A stretch of 64,000 nt of DNA from Planctomycetota bacterium (GCA_002746535.1 NVWA01000082.1:30676-94675), one strand, 5' to 3'; positions 17,467-27,748 are shown, counted from the stretch's first letter. Numbers and translations: made by a program. Notes: generated by a model not told the origin, from the letters alone.

Positions 17467-18645
17467 ATGAGCACAATCGAAGAAACAGTCGGCCATTTTA
17501 CATCAACAGAAAAAAATTCTGATGATATTCTGAAGTACTTAAATAAGAAATTCCCAGATGAAGATCTTTTTATAAGTGAGCCTAGCATCGCAGTAGATTT
17601 AAATTCTGATGAATTATTTAAACGAATTTCCCAGCAAGGTCAATTTACCCAAGAAGATTTAAAAGAATTACTCATTCATGAAGAGCAACTATTAGAGACA
17701 GTTCATTTCCTAGTATCTGAAAATGCTAGAGTCAATTCCTTGGTAAACAAAAAAGAAGATAAAGTTATTGCTGGCGTCGAACTTATTAATAATCAACGAC
17801 AATGGATTCATAGTTTATTGGAAGACAATGTCACCATAAGAGAAGAAGTTGAAGTAATTCAGGAAGATAGAGATGAAATTAATTCATCACAAGTAGCAGT
17901 TCTTTCAGTAGCTAGAAATGAAAGAGATCAATGGCGTGATAAATATGATGGGACGGTAGAAAAAGTAAATGATCTTACTTACCTTTTAGAAGATAAAGAA
18001 AAACAGCAAAATAAAATGAATGGTGACATGAAAAAAATGAATATCCATAAGAAGGCTTTGTTAGAGCAAATAAGTCAATTTGATTTTCGCCATAAGAAAA
18101 ACAAAATGTATATTGGAATGCTTGCATCGGCAGCAACATTAATGTTTGCATTATTTCTTGGTTCTATTTTTAATGAAAACAATGAGAAGAATAAAATTGA
18201 TTCGAGTGTAGATGGATTAACAAAGATTGATGCAGTTGATAAGAATAATAAAAAGAAGCTGTTTGGAGGTGCAATTGAAACTTCAAATATAGTTAAGCAA
18301 AATGGTAATAAAGATAAAGTTGAAATTTTTGAAGAAGAAGATCGAACAAAGTTATTATCGCCTAAAGATATTGAAAATATATTTGGTCCAGCTAAGGGTG
18401 ATTCAATCAAAAATAATATTGTGGAGGAAGGTTCGAGCAGTCCAAAGAAGGGCTCCGAATTAGTAGAAAATAAAAAAAAGAAGGTCCAGTATTATATTGT
18501 TAAAAGAAATGACTCGATTTGGAAGATATCTGAGAAATTTTATGGAACTGGCAAATATGTAAACAGAATTAAACGAGAGAATAAACTTAAAAGAATATTA
18601 AGACCTGGAACTAAATTAATAATTACTGCATTGGATGAGGATTAA
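17467..18645 (+). CDS. Coiled-coil membrane protein with C-terminal LysM domain
   Basis: A 392-residue protein. Residues 1-90 are acidic and mostly helical, 90-205 form a coiled coil (repeated Glu/Lys/Asn heptads), and MYIGMLASAATLMFALFLGSIF-type hydrophobic helix sits at about 215-236 (given here as its ends MYIGMLA and FLGSIF). A low-complexity charged linker leads to a C-terminal LysM domain at about 345-390 (YYIVKRNDSIWKISEKFYG then NKLKRILRPGTKLII). LysM binds N-acetylglucosamine polymers such as peptidoglycan, so the C-terminus is probably outside and the coiled coil inside. No N-terminal signal peptide is seen. It is followed six bases later by the zinc-ribbon coiled-coil gene, forming a two-gene operon that faces the kinase genes. 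Confidence 0.8.
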   Translation: MSTIEETVGHFTSTEKNSDDILKYLNKKFPDEDLFISEPSIAVDLNSDELFKRISQQGQFTQEDLKELLIHEEQLLETVHFLVSENARVNSLVNKKEDKVIAGVELINNQRQWIHSLLEDNVTIREEVEVIQEDRDEINSSQVAVLSVARNERDQWRDKYDGTVEKVNDLTYLLEDKEKQQNKMNGDMKKMNIHKKALLEQISQFDFRHKKNKMYIGMLASAATLMFALFLGSIFNENNEKNKIDSSVDGLTKIDAVDKNNKKKLFGGAIETSNIVKQNGNKDKVEIFEEEDRTKLLSPKDIENIFGPAKGDSIKNNIVEEGSSSPKKGSELVENKKKKVQYYIVKRNDSIWKISEKFYGTGKYVNRIKRENKLKRILRPGTKLIITALDED

Positions 18646-18651
18646 ATATAT

Positions 18652-20340
18652 ATGAGCTTACCCATTTCTGAAATTGAATCTGTTAGTTGTAAATATTGTC
18701 AAATTGACTTAAATGTAAATGATGCTGGGTCAGTTGGTTTTGTGACATGCCCTGAATGCAAAAAAAGTTTTTTAAAACTACCTGCTAATGTAATTCCATT
18801 TAAAGATTTTGATTTAAGTTTATCAAGGAAAAAGGTAGTCGATTTATTTCCAACAAAACTAGATACATCGGTTGAAGTTGAAAACCTGAATAGAAACCTT
18901 CATGCAGAAAAAAATAAAAATGAAAACTTAGTATTACAGCATAATCAGGAATTTAGAGAAAAAAATATTGAATTAGATGATTTAAAAGAAGAGATGGAGA
19001 GTGTCCATTCTGAATTGGAAAAGTTATCATCTAAAAATGAAGAATTGAGAATGCAAGTAAGTGAGAATATTTTTGAGTATGATCGAGTATGCCGTACATT
19101 GGGTGAAAAGAATGCTATTTTGATTCAAGCAAAAAGTGATTATGAAAAAGCTAAAGAAAAACTGGAGCAAAAAGCTTCAATGTGTACAGCTTTAGAGAAA
19201 GAAGAGGGCTTTAAAAGTCGAACCTTATTAAGTGCTAATGAAGATATTAGTGAGTTAAGCATCGAAATCGAAGAGTATAAAAATAATTTCATATCTTTAC
19301 AAAAATTAGTGTTAGAGAAACAAAGTAAGATTCAAGAATTAGAAATTAATCTCGCTATTGTGCCTGAATTTGAAATTGAAATTGATAATGCAATGGCAAA
19401 AATACAACAAATTCAGAAAAAGATAGATGAAGGCTTTCTTGAAACAGTAGGAATCGATCAAATAGAAATTTTGAATGACGAAGTCAGTATTCTCAGGCAA
19501 GAGTGCCTTGATAACGAAAATGTGATCAATGAATTAAAAGAAAAAAATGACAAGTTATCTTCAGATAATAATTCAGAAGGTGATGATATAAATTTTATTT
19601 CAAATCAACATGCCGTTATCACATCCAATGAATTATCCATTGCAAAAGCGAAAGAAGAGCAATTACAACATGCTAATGATAAGTTAGAATCATTAACAAT
19701 AGAGTTTGATATCACTAGAGGTGATCTTGAAAATGCTAAAAGTGAAATAAATGAATTGAATTCTTCTTTAGAAAAAGCTTTTTATGAAAACCAAAAGCAT
19801 TCAGATACCGACAATAATAAGAAAAAATCAGCTATTCTTGTTGCAAGAGAGATTGAAATTAGAGAAGAGAAATTAGCAACTCAAGCAAAAGAATACGAGG
19901 AAGTTATAGCTAAATATAAAGCTCAATTAAATGGTCAGAAAAATTTAAAGAATGCTTTAATCGTTAAACGGATTAATTCAAAAGGTGCCTCAAAAGAATC
20001 TATTATCTTTGGTAGGAATATTTCATTGCCATCAAAAGGATTAGAACTTAGGAAATCAGTTAGATATGCTGTTAATAAAAATAAAGGGCAATTTGAATTT
20101 TACCACGATGATGGACGTGGTGCCATAATTGATCAATTTTCTGTAAATTTTGGTTCTAATTTGCAATTCTTTTTGAATGTCGAAGAATTTGAAAACCTGG
20201 ATGATAATGATGTTGAAGTTGCAATTCAAGAAGAGTATGTTTTAGATTCTGAAGGTCAGCTGACAGTATATTTTTATCGTAATAACGGATTTAAATTTTT
20301 CGAAAGAAGAATTGGTGTTGTTTTAGTAGAAGAAAACTAA
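18652..20340 (+). CDS. Zinc-ribbon, long coiled-coil protein of unknown function
   Basis: A 562-residue soluble protein. The first 45 residues contain a zinc-ribbon-like unit (CKYC and CPEC, 18-20 residues apart). Residues about 75-430 are a nearly continuous coiled coil rich in Glu, Lys, Asn and Leu. The last 130 residues change to a beta-rich, aromatic-rich domain (FEFYHDDGRGAIIDQFSVNF, LTVYFYRNNGFKFFERRIG), not assigned to a known family. The layout, ribbon at one end and a globular beta domain at the other, suggests a rigid scaffold or tether. It follows the LysM protein with a 6-base gap and a GAGGA ribosome-binding site. Its 3' end meets the WD40-kinase gene tail to tail only 10 bases away. 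Confidence 0.75.
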   Translation: MSLPISEIESVSCKYCQIDLNVNDAGSVGFVTCPECKKSFLKLPANVIPFKDFDLSLSRKKVVDLFPTKLDTSVEVENLNRNLHAEKNKNENLVLQHNQEFREKNIELDDLKEEMESVHSELEKLSSKNEELRMQVSENIFEYDRVCRTLGEKNAILIQAKSDYEKAKEKLEQKASMCTALEKEEGFKSRTLLSANEDISELSIEIEEYKNNFISLQKLVLEKQSKIQELEINLAIVPEFEIEIDNAMAKIQQIQKKIDEGFLETVGIDQIEILNDEVSILRQECLDNENVINELKEKNDKLSSDNNSEGDDINFISNQHAVITSNELSIAKAKEEQLQHANDKLESLTIEFDITRGDLENAKSEINELNSSLEKAFYENQKHSDTDNNKKKSAILVAREIEIREEKLATQAKEYEEVIAKYKAQLNGQKNLKNALIVKRINSKGASKESIIFGRNISLPSKGLELRKSVRYAVNKNKGQFEFYHDDGRGAIIDQFSVNFGSNLQFFLNVEEFENLDDNDVEVAIQEEYVLDSEGQLTVYFYRNNGFKFFERRIGVVLVEEN

Positions 20341-20350
20341 TTATTTCTAT

Positions 20351-23300
20351 TTAATTTTGTGCGAAACTAATATCCCAGTTCATTTCATATACAATAAATC
20401 TTTGATCATCTTTTAGTCCAGATCCAATTAAGTATTGGCCATTATCGGTAAATTTTAAATTTTTAATTCCTGCCGTAAATGCTTTGTGTCTGAATAAAAC
20501 AGAAGAAGTATTTATATCTACAATACTGGTATATCCATCGTAGTCACCAATGGCAATGAAATTTGAATTTGGAGCAAACTCTATATTTGATATGGATGTA
20601 TCAAAAGGAATATTAGTCATTTTTTCTGATGTGAATGCATTCCAAATAGAAGTGTCACCATCTAAGTTTGTTTGGGCAATCAGACGTCCATGTTGAGAGA
20701 AAGCTATACTGCTAATGGGAGATTTGCTACCTTTGAAATTTCTAAGAATGGTGTTTTGTTCTAACGAATATATTTGAAGAAAGTTTTCATGTCGAATTAA
20801 GATGTTATTTCCTGCTTTATAATTCAATACTTGTTTTGCTGTGACGCCAAATTCATCCTTCAAAAGAATCTTTTTTCCTTTTATATCAAATAATATTGCT
20901 TGGCCTGTGTGATCCAAACAAATTAAATTATTGTTTCCGATAATGTCAAAGCTGATAATATCCCCTCGAATTGGTACATTAATTGATTGGCACGTTTTAG
21001 TTTTGACATCCCATATATTTATTTCGTAATCATTATTAATAAATATATATGATTCGACATCATTATTTAATGGGATTGTTTTTATCGACTTTATAGGAAA
21101 ACTATGCGGAATTTTTTTTGTTTCTTTTGAATTTAATTCCCATTTTAAAAGGTGTTCGGCTAGTGGAAATAAGATTGTATGGTTATCTTCAAAAATTATA
21201 TTTTTGATTGATTGGTGCATGTGAGCTGGTATATGATATTTATACCAGCAGTCGTTTAGATTTTTTAATTCACCATGGGGGGAAACTTTATATAAAAGTT
21301 CAATGGCTTTTTGAGACCTTGCGAATCCCCTTACACTTAATGATTCTTTTATGCTTATATAAGCTTCAGAATAGTTTTTTAATTTTATGTTTTCTGAGGC
21401 TTCATTTAATAATACGTCAAATTCTTTTTCTGGTTTAACAGCAGATGCATTTAAAGAAGGTTTGCAATAAATATAATTGAGTAAGGGTAGTTTGGGATAA
21501 AAGTAAATCCCATTAACTAATTTATGATCGTTCGTGTAAGCAACAAAATTATCATTAAAGGAAGATAAGTGGATGTGCTCAAAAGGACACTTAAATGAGG
21601 ATAATAACTTCCGATCTTTTTTTTGCCAGAATGACAAGTAATTGTTTTCGTGCAGAACAATAAAATTTTCTACATTTAGAGGATTCTCTTTGCGGTGAGG
21701 AATAATTTTTTTGCATAAACCTAAGTCAGATTTAAAAGTTTCTGATGTGATGCCCATTAGTGTATCGATCATCAAAATAGTTCCGCTGTCGTCACCAATT
21801 ATAATGGTGCTTTCATCTAAAAAATCAAATGTTGTGATCTTTTGACAGTCTGGAGTAATGCTGATTAATTCTTCTCCATCTTCTATGGAATAAATTTTAA
21901 TGTCTCCATCTTTAAAGTTTACGCCTAAATAATTTTCTTGATATGAAACAGCAATATTTATTATTTCCTGATTGGTAGTGATAGGGAATGTTTTTTGTTT
22001 ATCATTTTTAATGTCCCATGCGACAACATTATTTTTTATATCTAATATTACAATTAAAGAGTCTTTAGGAGAGATTGAATTTTTACTAATATTAATGGGG
22101 TGGCTATAGGTTAAAATTTCCTCTTGAGTTTTTAAGTCATGTACCGATATTTTTCTTTTCTTTATGATAGCGATTTGTTGCTTGTAATGAAAAGGTGTAA
22201 TATTGGATATGGTTCCTTGTCCGTTGGAAACTAAAGATTCGGTATTTGAATGGAGCTCGTAGGAGATAACTTTTTTCTGATCAAAACACCAAATGGCAAA
22301 TTGGCCTTTATTACTTGAGCTGAAAAATATATTCTCTTTTTTTCCTTTTTTAATCTGTTTAATTTCTTTTGTTCTTTTTGTTATCAATGGTAATCCGGGG
22401 TGATGAGCGATCAGCAATGATTTCATAATTTGATGTTCAGATTTAAATCCTTGTGGGTCGATGTTTTTATATGTGTTTGGGTATTTGCTGCAAACTTTTT
22501 CATATAGTTCTTTGGCGCTTTGATGATTACCACTAAAGTAAAAGATACTGCTATATGATAAGAGTAATTCTGGACCTGGAGGAGCAACTTGCGCGGCTTG
22601 AACAAAGGCTTTCATCCCTTCGTCCATATCATCTGATAACATGTGGGAAATGGCTAGTAGGTTAATTAGAAAAGATGAGTTTTTGTAATTTTCATATTCC
22701 AAGATCATCGTTATCGCTTCTTGATATTTACCGTGATACATCAAAAGAATAATATAGTTTTGTAAATATTGAATGCTGTCTGGATTTCTAAGTTTTTGCT
22801 CTGATACAAATTCAATGAATTTTGTGTCGCTTAATTGATGATATTGCCATTGTCTTAAATAATAATTAAAATTAATTTGAAAATGATTTGGATAAGAATG
22901 ATGTGCTTTTGTAAGCATTTCATCTGCATCGCGGTCAAAGCCAAGTTCTAATAATGATATTGAATAATTATTTTTGGTTTCGGGATTAATATGGGTGCTA
23001 TATTCTTCTGCGGTTGGAACGGATTTATTAGTAATTTTTTTATAAATATTTTTTAAATCAAAAAGAATGTCATTAAAATTTTGATATCTTTTACTGATAT
23101 CTTTTTCGATACATCTTAAAATTATTCTTTTTAAACTTGGGGGAAATGTTTTTAAGAAATTTGTCGGATTTGGTGGGTCAGCAAATGAATGAAGTTGTAG
23201 CATCTTGTATAATCCATCATCATCCTTTTTTAGAAACGGTCGACGACTACAAGCCATTTCGAATAGCATTATGCCAAAACTATAAATGTCTGACCCGGCA

Positions 23301-25063
23301 CCGACATCGCTTGATGCTTCCCATTGTTCTGGAGACATATATTCTGGAGTCCCCATAGCACAATTATCTGTCGAGATATCTCCTCTTGACTTTTTTCTAA
23401 TGTTTGCAAGATTTCGTTTAATGGGCTCTTCATATGAGTGGGCCATTTTTACTAAACCAAAATCCGTTATTTTGAGATTTTCATCTTTATCTATTAGGCA
23501 ATTTGAAGGTTTTATATCTCGATGGATGACACCTCGGCGATGGGCATATTGAATACCCATGCAAAACTGTGTTGCAAACTTTAATAGAATTTCTATGGAG
23601 TTTATTTTCCCTTTATAAATCCAATCGTATAGAGTTCCATTATCAATGTATTCAATAAATATTCTTGGTATTCCTTCAATCTTTTTTACAAAATAGCAAG
23701 AAGCAATGTGTGGATGAACACCCAAAGAAATCCAAGTAGTAGCTTCCCTTATAAACCTTTGCATTGTAGATTCATCTTCATTGTCTGAAAGTAAAGGAGA
23801 TTTCATGGCCAATTTTACTTGCCAGGTACGATGTCTTAAGAAATATACAGAACCCATTCCACCTTTTGTGTAGCCAAAGATTGTCAGCATTTCATCGATA
23901 GGATCTCCGATTTTCCATTCTTGGATATAATTTTTCTTAGACTGGGGAGGGGATACTTCTGAATCAGTATTATTATTTCTAGTTGACAGATCTTCTGAAG
24001 AATATCTTGTGCTCTGTTCGATGGTAGGTCTTGTATTGCTTAAAACCTTAAATTTTGAAGTAGTGGGGGGAGCATCACTTTTTGAAATTAACATTTGAAG
24101 TTTAGTCGAAGAAAGTTCATCTTCTACCATTTCATAAGAATCAGTACTCGCCATAACAGGTTCTAGTGATTCTTCAGTATAGTTTGTGGAGAAAATGGTA
24201 ATGCTGCCATCGCTTGACCCAGCAGCAACTTGAGCAAGTGCACCACAAGCGGCAATACATGTTATGCCACTACCATGCCGGCTATCTTGAAAAATTGTTT
24301 TATTTGTAGAAATATCAATCACGAAAAAATCACCTCTTAGATCGCCACAAAATAAAAATTGATTGTCCGATGAGAATTGAGCAGCTGTGATTTTATAGGA
24401 GGAAACAAAATGAGTAATTAAAGGTTTTGATTCTCCCGTCAACCAGATATTAATTTGTCCTTCATTTGATCCAGCACAAATTAATTCTAAATTTGGGGAA
24501 GCTACCACAGTAGAAATATTAGAAAAATTAGAGACAAAAGTATTTACCAAATCGCCCGTCCAAGGGGACCAAATTTTAATGGTTGCATCATTGTGAGCAG
24601 TAATAAAAAACTTATCATGGTTTGAAAAGCAGAAAGCATTTATGGTGTTTGTGTGTAAGCTGATTTCGGAAACAATCATACCATCAATAGTATGATTGAT
24701 GGTTAATGTTCTTTTGTCTTTCTGAGAGACTATTAATTGACCAGTATAAGAGAATGGGTGTGATCCATATCCTTTTATAGAGTGTTGATACAAGCAAGTG
24801 TAGTCAGAAGTCCTCCAAGCTTTTATCGAATTATCACGTCCGATAGTAAAAAAATTTAATATATCTTCGGTAAATGAAATATCATCAATCCAATTATTGT
24901 GGGACTTTATATTTTGATGAGTTTTGAAATTATTTGTATCTAATATTTTTATGGTTCCATCGCCAGAACAAGTTGCTAGTTGCTGTAATTCTGGTGCATA
25001 AGATATCTTATTTACAACGCCTCTATGTAAATGTAAATGATGCAGAAATGTTACACTAGTCAA
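20351..25063 (-). CDS. Giant Ser/Thr protein kinase: WD40 - kinase - TPR - WD40
   Basis: A 1,570-residue predicted cytoplasmic protein. Residues 1-300 are WD40-type propeller repeats (for example GDGTIKILDTNN and DATIKIWSPWTGDLV). A Ser/Thr kinase domain spans about 385-680: Gly loop GYTKGGMGSVY near 395, Lys in LAMKSP near 418, HRDIKPSN near 513, DFGLVK and GTPEYMSPEQW. Residues about 700-880 are TPR-like helical repeats, and 890-1570 hold a second set of WD40 repeats. All key kinase residues are present, so it should be active. There is no membrane helix. The TTG start has no clear ribosome-binding site. It lies 20 bases after the second kinase gene, so the two kinases are probably co-expressed. 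The substrate is unknown; the neighbouring coiled-coil proteins are candidates. Confidence 0.9.
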   Translation of the reverse strand: MTSVTFLHHLHLHRGVVNKISYAPELQQLATCSGDGTIKILDTNNFKTHQNIKSHNNWIDDISFTEDILNFFTIGRDNSIKAWRTSDYTCLYQHSIKGYGSHPFSYTGQLIVSQKDKRTLTINHTIDGMIVSEISLHTNTINAFCFSNHDKFFITAHNDATIKIWSPWTGDLVNTFVSNFSNISTVVASPNLELICAGSNEGQINIWLTGESKPLITHFVSSYKITAAQFSSDNQFLFCGDLRGDFFVIDISTNKTIFQDSRHGSGITCIAACGALAQVAAGSSDGSITIFSTNYTEESLEPVMASTDSYEMVEDELSSTKLQMLISKSDAPPTTSKFKVLSNTRPTIEQSTRYSSEDLSTRNNNTDSEVSPPQSKKNYIQEWKIGDPIDEMLTIFGYTKGGMGSVYFLRHRTWQVKLAMKSPLLSDNEDESTMQRFIREATTWISLGVHPHIASCYFVKKIEGIPRIFIEYIDNGTLYDWIYKGKINSIEILLKFATQFCMGIQYAHRRGVIHRDIKPSNCLIDKDENLKITDFGLVKMAHSYEEPIKRNLANIRKKSRGDISTDNCAMGTPEYMSPEQWEASSDVGAGSDIYSFGIMLFEMACSRRPFLKKDDDGLYKMLQLHSFADPPNPTNFLKTFPPSLKRIILRCIEKDISKRYQNFNDILFDLKNIYKKITNKSVPTAEEYSTHINPETKNNYSISLLELGFDRDADEMLTKAHHSYPNHFQINFNYYLRQWQYHQLSDTKFIEFVSEQKLRNPDSIQYLQNYIILLMYHGKYQEAITMILEYENYKNSSFLINLLAISHMLSDDMDEGMKAFVQAAQVAPPGPELLLSYSSIFYFSGNHQSAKELYEKVCSKYPNTYKNIDPQGFKSEHQIMKSLLIAHHPGLPLITKRTKEIKQIKKGKKENIFFSSSNKGQFAIWCFDQKKVISYELHSNTESLVSNGQGTISNITPFHYKQQIAIIKKRKISVHDLKTQEEILTYSHPINISKNSISPKDSLIVILDIKNNVVAWDIKNDKQKTFPITTNQEIINIAVSYQENYLGVNFKDGDIKIYSIEDGEELISITPDCQKITTFDFLDESTIIIGDDSGTILMIDTLMGITSETFKSDLGLCKKIIPHRKENPLNVENFIVLHENNYLSFWQKKDRKLLSSFKCPFEHIHLSSFNDNFVAYTNDHKLVNGIYFYPKLPLLNYIYCKPSLNASAVKPEKEFDVLLNEASENIKLKNYSEAYISIKESLSVRGFARSQKAIELLYKVSPHGELKNLNDCWYKYHIPAHMHQSIKNIIFEDNHTILFPLAEHLLKWELNSKETKKIPHSFPIKSIKTIPLNNDVESYIFINNDYEINIWDVKTKTCQSINVPIRGDIISFDIIGNNNLICLDHTGQAILFDIKGKKILLKDEFGVTAKQVLNYKAGNNILIRHENFLQIYSLEQNTILRNFKGSKSPISSIAFSQHGRLIAQTNLDGDTSIWNAFTSEKMTNIPFDTSISNIEFAPNSNFIAIGDYDGYTSIVDINTSSVLFRHKAFTAGIKNLKFTDNGQYLIGSGLKDDQRFIVYEMNWDISFAQN

Positions 25064-25083
25064 ATGAGGAAACCTGAAAAAGA

Positions 25084-26172
25084 TTATTTATTTATGACAA
25101 TGGTTTCATTTGTTTGAAATGAAAATCTCTTTTTATCAAATACTCTTTTCAATTCATCTTTGAGATTCCATAATGACATCCGAGAGTCCAATGATGTCAT
25201 GAATTCACTTAGGTCATCAGACATATCTTGATATTTTTGATACCTTTTCTTTGGGTTTAATCGAAGTGCTTTATTAATTATTTTACTTAGTTCTGTAGGG
25301 ATCTTATTATCAGCATGCTTTGGGTCGAAATCAAGATTGTCAATTAAGTGGCTTCGAAGAGCGATGAAGCCTTCATGACTATGTATTTTTTTCATAGCCA
25401 AATTCATTTCATCAATCGGGAAAAGTGTTTGTTGAGTTAGTAGTTCGAAAAAAATTACTCCGACACTAAATATATCAGTAGTTTGATGAACAATTCCTTT
25501 TTCCTGATCATATCCATGCCCCTTGCCCTTTAGCTGTTCAGGTGAACAATAAGCGAGTTTCCCAATGACAATTTTCTTTTCTAATTTAAAGTCTTTTTTA
25601 TAGGCTAATCCAAAGTCGGCGATTTTGATGATGCCATTTCTCGAGAGAAGAATGTTAGAAGGGCATAAATCCCGGTGAACTATTTTTAATGATTCATTGG
25701 TTTCAAAATCAATTTCATCAAAAGCAGCTCTAAGTCCATTTAATACCTGTAGAATAATTAAGCAGCAATAAATATAATATTGATTCACTTCTGGAAGCTT
25801 GGCATTTTCTCGAGTAAAAACAGTACTTTTACCTTTTAGATTATCTTCGGCAGAATATTTAATAAATTGATCAAGAGATAAACCATCGATATAGTCATAT
25901 TCAATATATAAGTAGCCATCTTTTATAAATGTTGTGTTAACAAAAATAATATTGGAATGATGTATTTTACTAACAAGGGTAGCCTCTCGAACGATTTGAT
26001 GTATATCTTCTCCTTCACCAATCAATAATGCTTTTAGCGCGACTTCCTTTTTGATTAAACCATCGGTTCGTAAAGCATAGTAAACAGTGCCATTAGTACC
26101 TTTGCCTAAAATTTTTATATTTGTATACTTGATGATTTGCGTTACATCTAAGCTTTGACCTTCAGTTAGCAT
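25084..26172 (-). CDS. Ser/Thr protein kinase with variant catalytic loop (HRDLCPSN)
   Basis: A 362-residue single-domain eukaryote-like kinase. Gly loop GKGTNGTVY at 23-31, VALK with Lys47, HRDL at 166-169, DFG Asp at 186, and YCSPEQLKG for the activation-segment end. The catalytic-loop Lys of HRDLKPxN is Cys170 (HRDLCPSN). That Lys contacts the ATP gamma-phosphate in Ser/Thr kinases, but it is replaced in some bacterial and tyrosine kinases that stay active, so loss of activity is not certain. No membrane helix or sensor domain is present; the 60 residues after the kinase are helical. It sits between the coiled-coil gene at 26339 and the giant kinase gene, with only 20 bases to the latter. 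Confidence 0.92.
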   Translation of the reverse strand: MLTEGQSLDVTQIIKYTNIKILGKGTNGTVYYALRTDGLIKKEVALKALLIGEGEDIHQIVREATLVSKIHHSNIIFVNTTFIKDGYLYIEYDYIDGLSLDQFIKYSAEDNLKGKSTVFTRENAKLPEVNQYYIYCCLIILQVLNGLRAAFDEIDFETNESLKIVHRDLCPSNILLSRNGIIKIADFGLAYKKDFKLEKKIVIGKLAYCSPEQLKGKGHGYDQEKGIVHQTTDIFSVGVIFFELLTQQTLFPIDEMNLAMKKIHSHEGFIALRSHLIDNLDFDPKHADNKIPTELSKIINKALRLNPKKRYQKYQDMSDDLSEFMTSLDSRMSLWNLKDELKRVFDKKRFSFQTNETIVINK

Positions 26173-26338
26173 AAATACTCTTAATTGAAAAATTACTTTT
26201 ATAAAATAACTTATATTTTAATCAATATTATGAATTATCGGCAAGAAAAAGCACTTCTTTGAATCAATGATGAGTAATTTACTTCACTTCTTAGTGGGAT
26301 ATAATTGAAAATGATTCATACAGCCGTATTGTTAATTA

Positions 26339-27748
26339 TTATTCAGACAATAGTTTTAAAGATTCTTCTGTGCTGGCCTTGGCATTTGCCAATTTTTTAA
26401 AGGCTTGAACATCTTCTTGTTTAGACTTTTTTGAATCGATAAGTTTATCCGCGGCTCGCAAGAGCTCCTGAAGCATGGTTAAATTATCAGCATTATAGAT
26501 GAATCCATTACTAATTTTTCCTAGTTGCTCATGCAGATCACCTAAAGTTGGGTCTTCAAGCTTTTTCATTAGTTTTTCTTTTGACTTTTTAGCGACTTTT
26601 TCTTTGGCTTTTTCAGCATTTTTAAGTTGCAGCTTTTCGTCAATAGCTTGATTCAAAAATTTAACTTCTCTATCACCAATTTCGTTTTTCGTAAGAGCAT
26701 CCTGAATAATTGCTTGGAAATCTTTTAATTGCTTTTCAATATCTTCTGACTTGACGTCAAATTGATCGATTTGGGTGGATAGAGTTTTTGATTGTATTCG
26801 CCATTCTTTAATTAATAGCTTCTTGGTTTCATGTGACTTCTTTTTCTTTTCATCTTCTCGTCTTGAGATTGGAGATACAGCAGAGAATAACTTTTGAACG
26901 CCCCAAGGAGGAAGGTTACCTTCTTCTTCTAAACTTTTCGCTTTTTGACGAATAGATTTTAATTGATTTAGAACTTCACCAGAAACTTCTTCATTTGATT
27001 CTGATAATTCCATGATTTTTTTTGCGTCTTCTAGTAGGTCGATAAGATATTTTTTCTTTTCAGACTTTTCGTTTTCCCAATCTTTTTTGAGTTTATCTCT
27101 GATGACGGCGGCCTTATTATAGATATCTTGAATTTCTTTTCTTATATTTTTATATGGTCTAACGCTAATCTGATTATTTTCATTTTGCTTGACAACTTTA
27201 TTTTTAAATTTAGTGACCTTGTTCCATAATTGGTTGACGTTGCATTCTGGTAGATCAATCTCTTTTTTAAACTCCTCTAATTCTTGAGTAACGTCTTTTA
27301 GAAGATTCTCCTTAAATTCTGGGCATACCATTTGATTTGCATCAGTAGCTCTAAACCAGCTTTGTGTTTGCTGACATTTTCTTAATGGGTAGTACTTTTT
27401 GCTGACAAAGTGCCAGTCGTCAAACTTGATTTTATTTTCAGTTTTCTCTTCAATTTTGCGTTGAACAAGTTCTGTTTCATGTTCAACTTTATCTCTAATA
27501 TTTTTCCAAAGAAACTCTTGCCATCCTCTATCTTTTGCTATTTCATCGATCATGGCATTGGGGATCTTTTTTTCATCAAAGATAATAACTTGTACTTTAT
27601 TGTTTTGATCCTTTTGTGATTCTTTAGGAACTAATCGTACGATTGAATTTTCTTTGTTTGTGTATAATCCAGGTTTAATGATGATTACATCTTCTTTAGT
27701 TTTTTCATTTTCACTGTTTTTGTTTTCTGATGTAGAGAGTTCCGACAT
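26339..27748 (-). CDS. Coiled-coil protein of unknown function
   Basis: A 469-residue soluble, very charged protein. Residues 1-145 appear globular (IIIKPGLYTNKENS, then WHFVSKKYYPLRKCQQTQSWFR with two Cys and several Trp/Tyr). From about 150 to the end it is long helices with Lys/Glu-rich heptads and PPWGVQKLFSAVSP near 280 as a break. No catalytic motif or signal peptide is seen. It is transcribed in the same direction as the two kinases downstream (167 bases to the first), so it may be a substrate or scaffold for them. It is not similar by eye to the coiled-coil protein at 18652. Family not recognised. Confidence 0.65.
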   Translation of the reverse strand: MSELSTSENKNSENEKTKEDVIIIKPGLYTNKENSIVRLVPKESQKDQNNKVQVIIFDEKKIPNAMIDEIAKDRGWQEFLWKNIRDKVEHETELVQRKIEEKTENKIKFDDWHFVSKKYYPLRKCQQTQSWFRATDANQMVCPEFKENLLKDVTQELEEFKKEIDLPECNVNQLWNKVTKFKNKVVKQNENNQISVRPYKNIRKEIQDIYNKAAVIRDKLKKDWENEKSEKKKYLIDLLEDAKKIMELSESNEEVSGEVLNQLKSIRQKAKSLEEEGNLPPWGVQKLFSAVSPISRREDEKKKKSHETKKLLIKEWRIQSKTLSTQIDQFDVKSEDIEKQLKDFQAIIQDALTKNEIGDREVKFLNQAIDEKLQLKNAEKAKEKVAKKSKEKLMKKLEDPTLGDLHEQLGKISNGFIYNADNLTMLQELLRAADKLIDSKKSKQEDVQAFKKLANAKASTEESLKLLSE

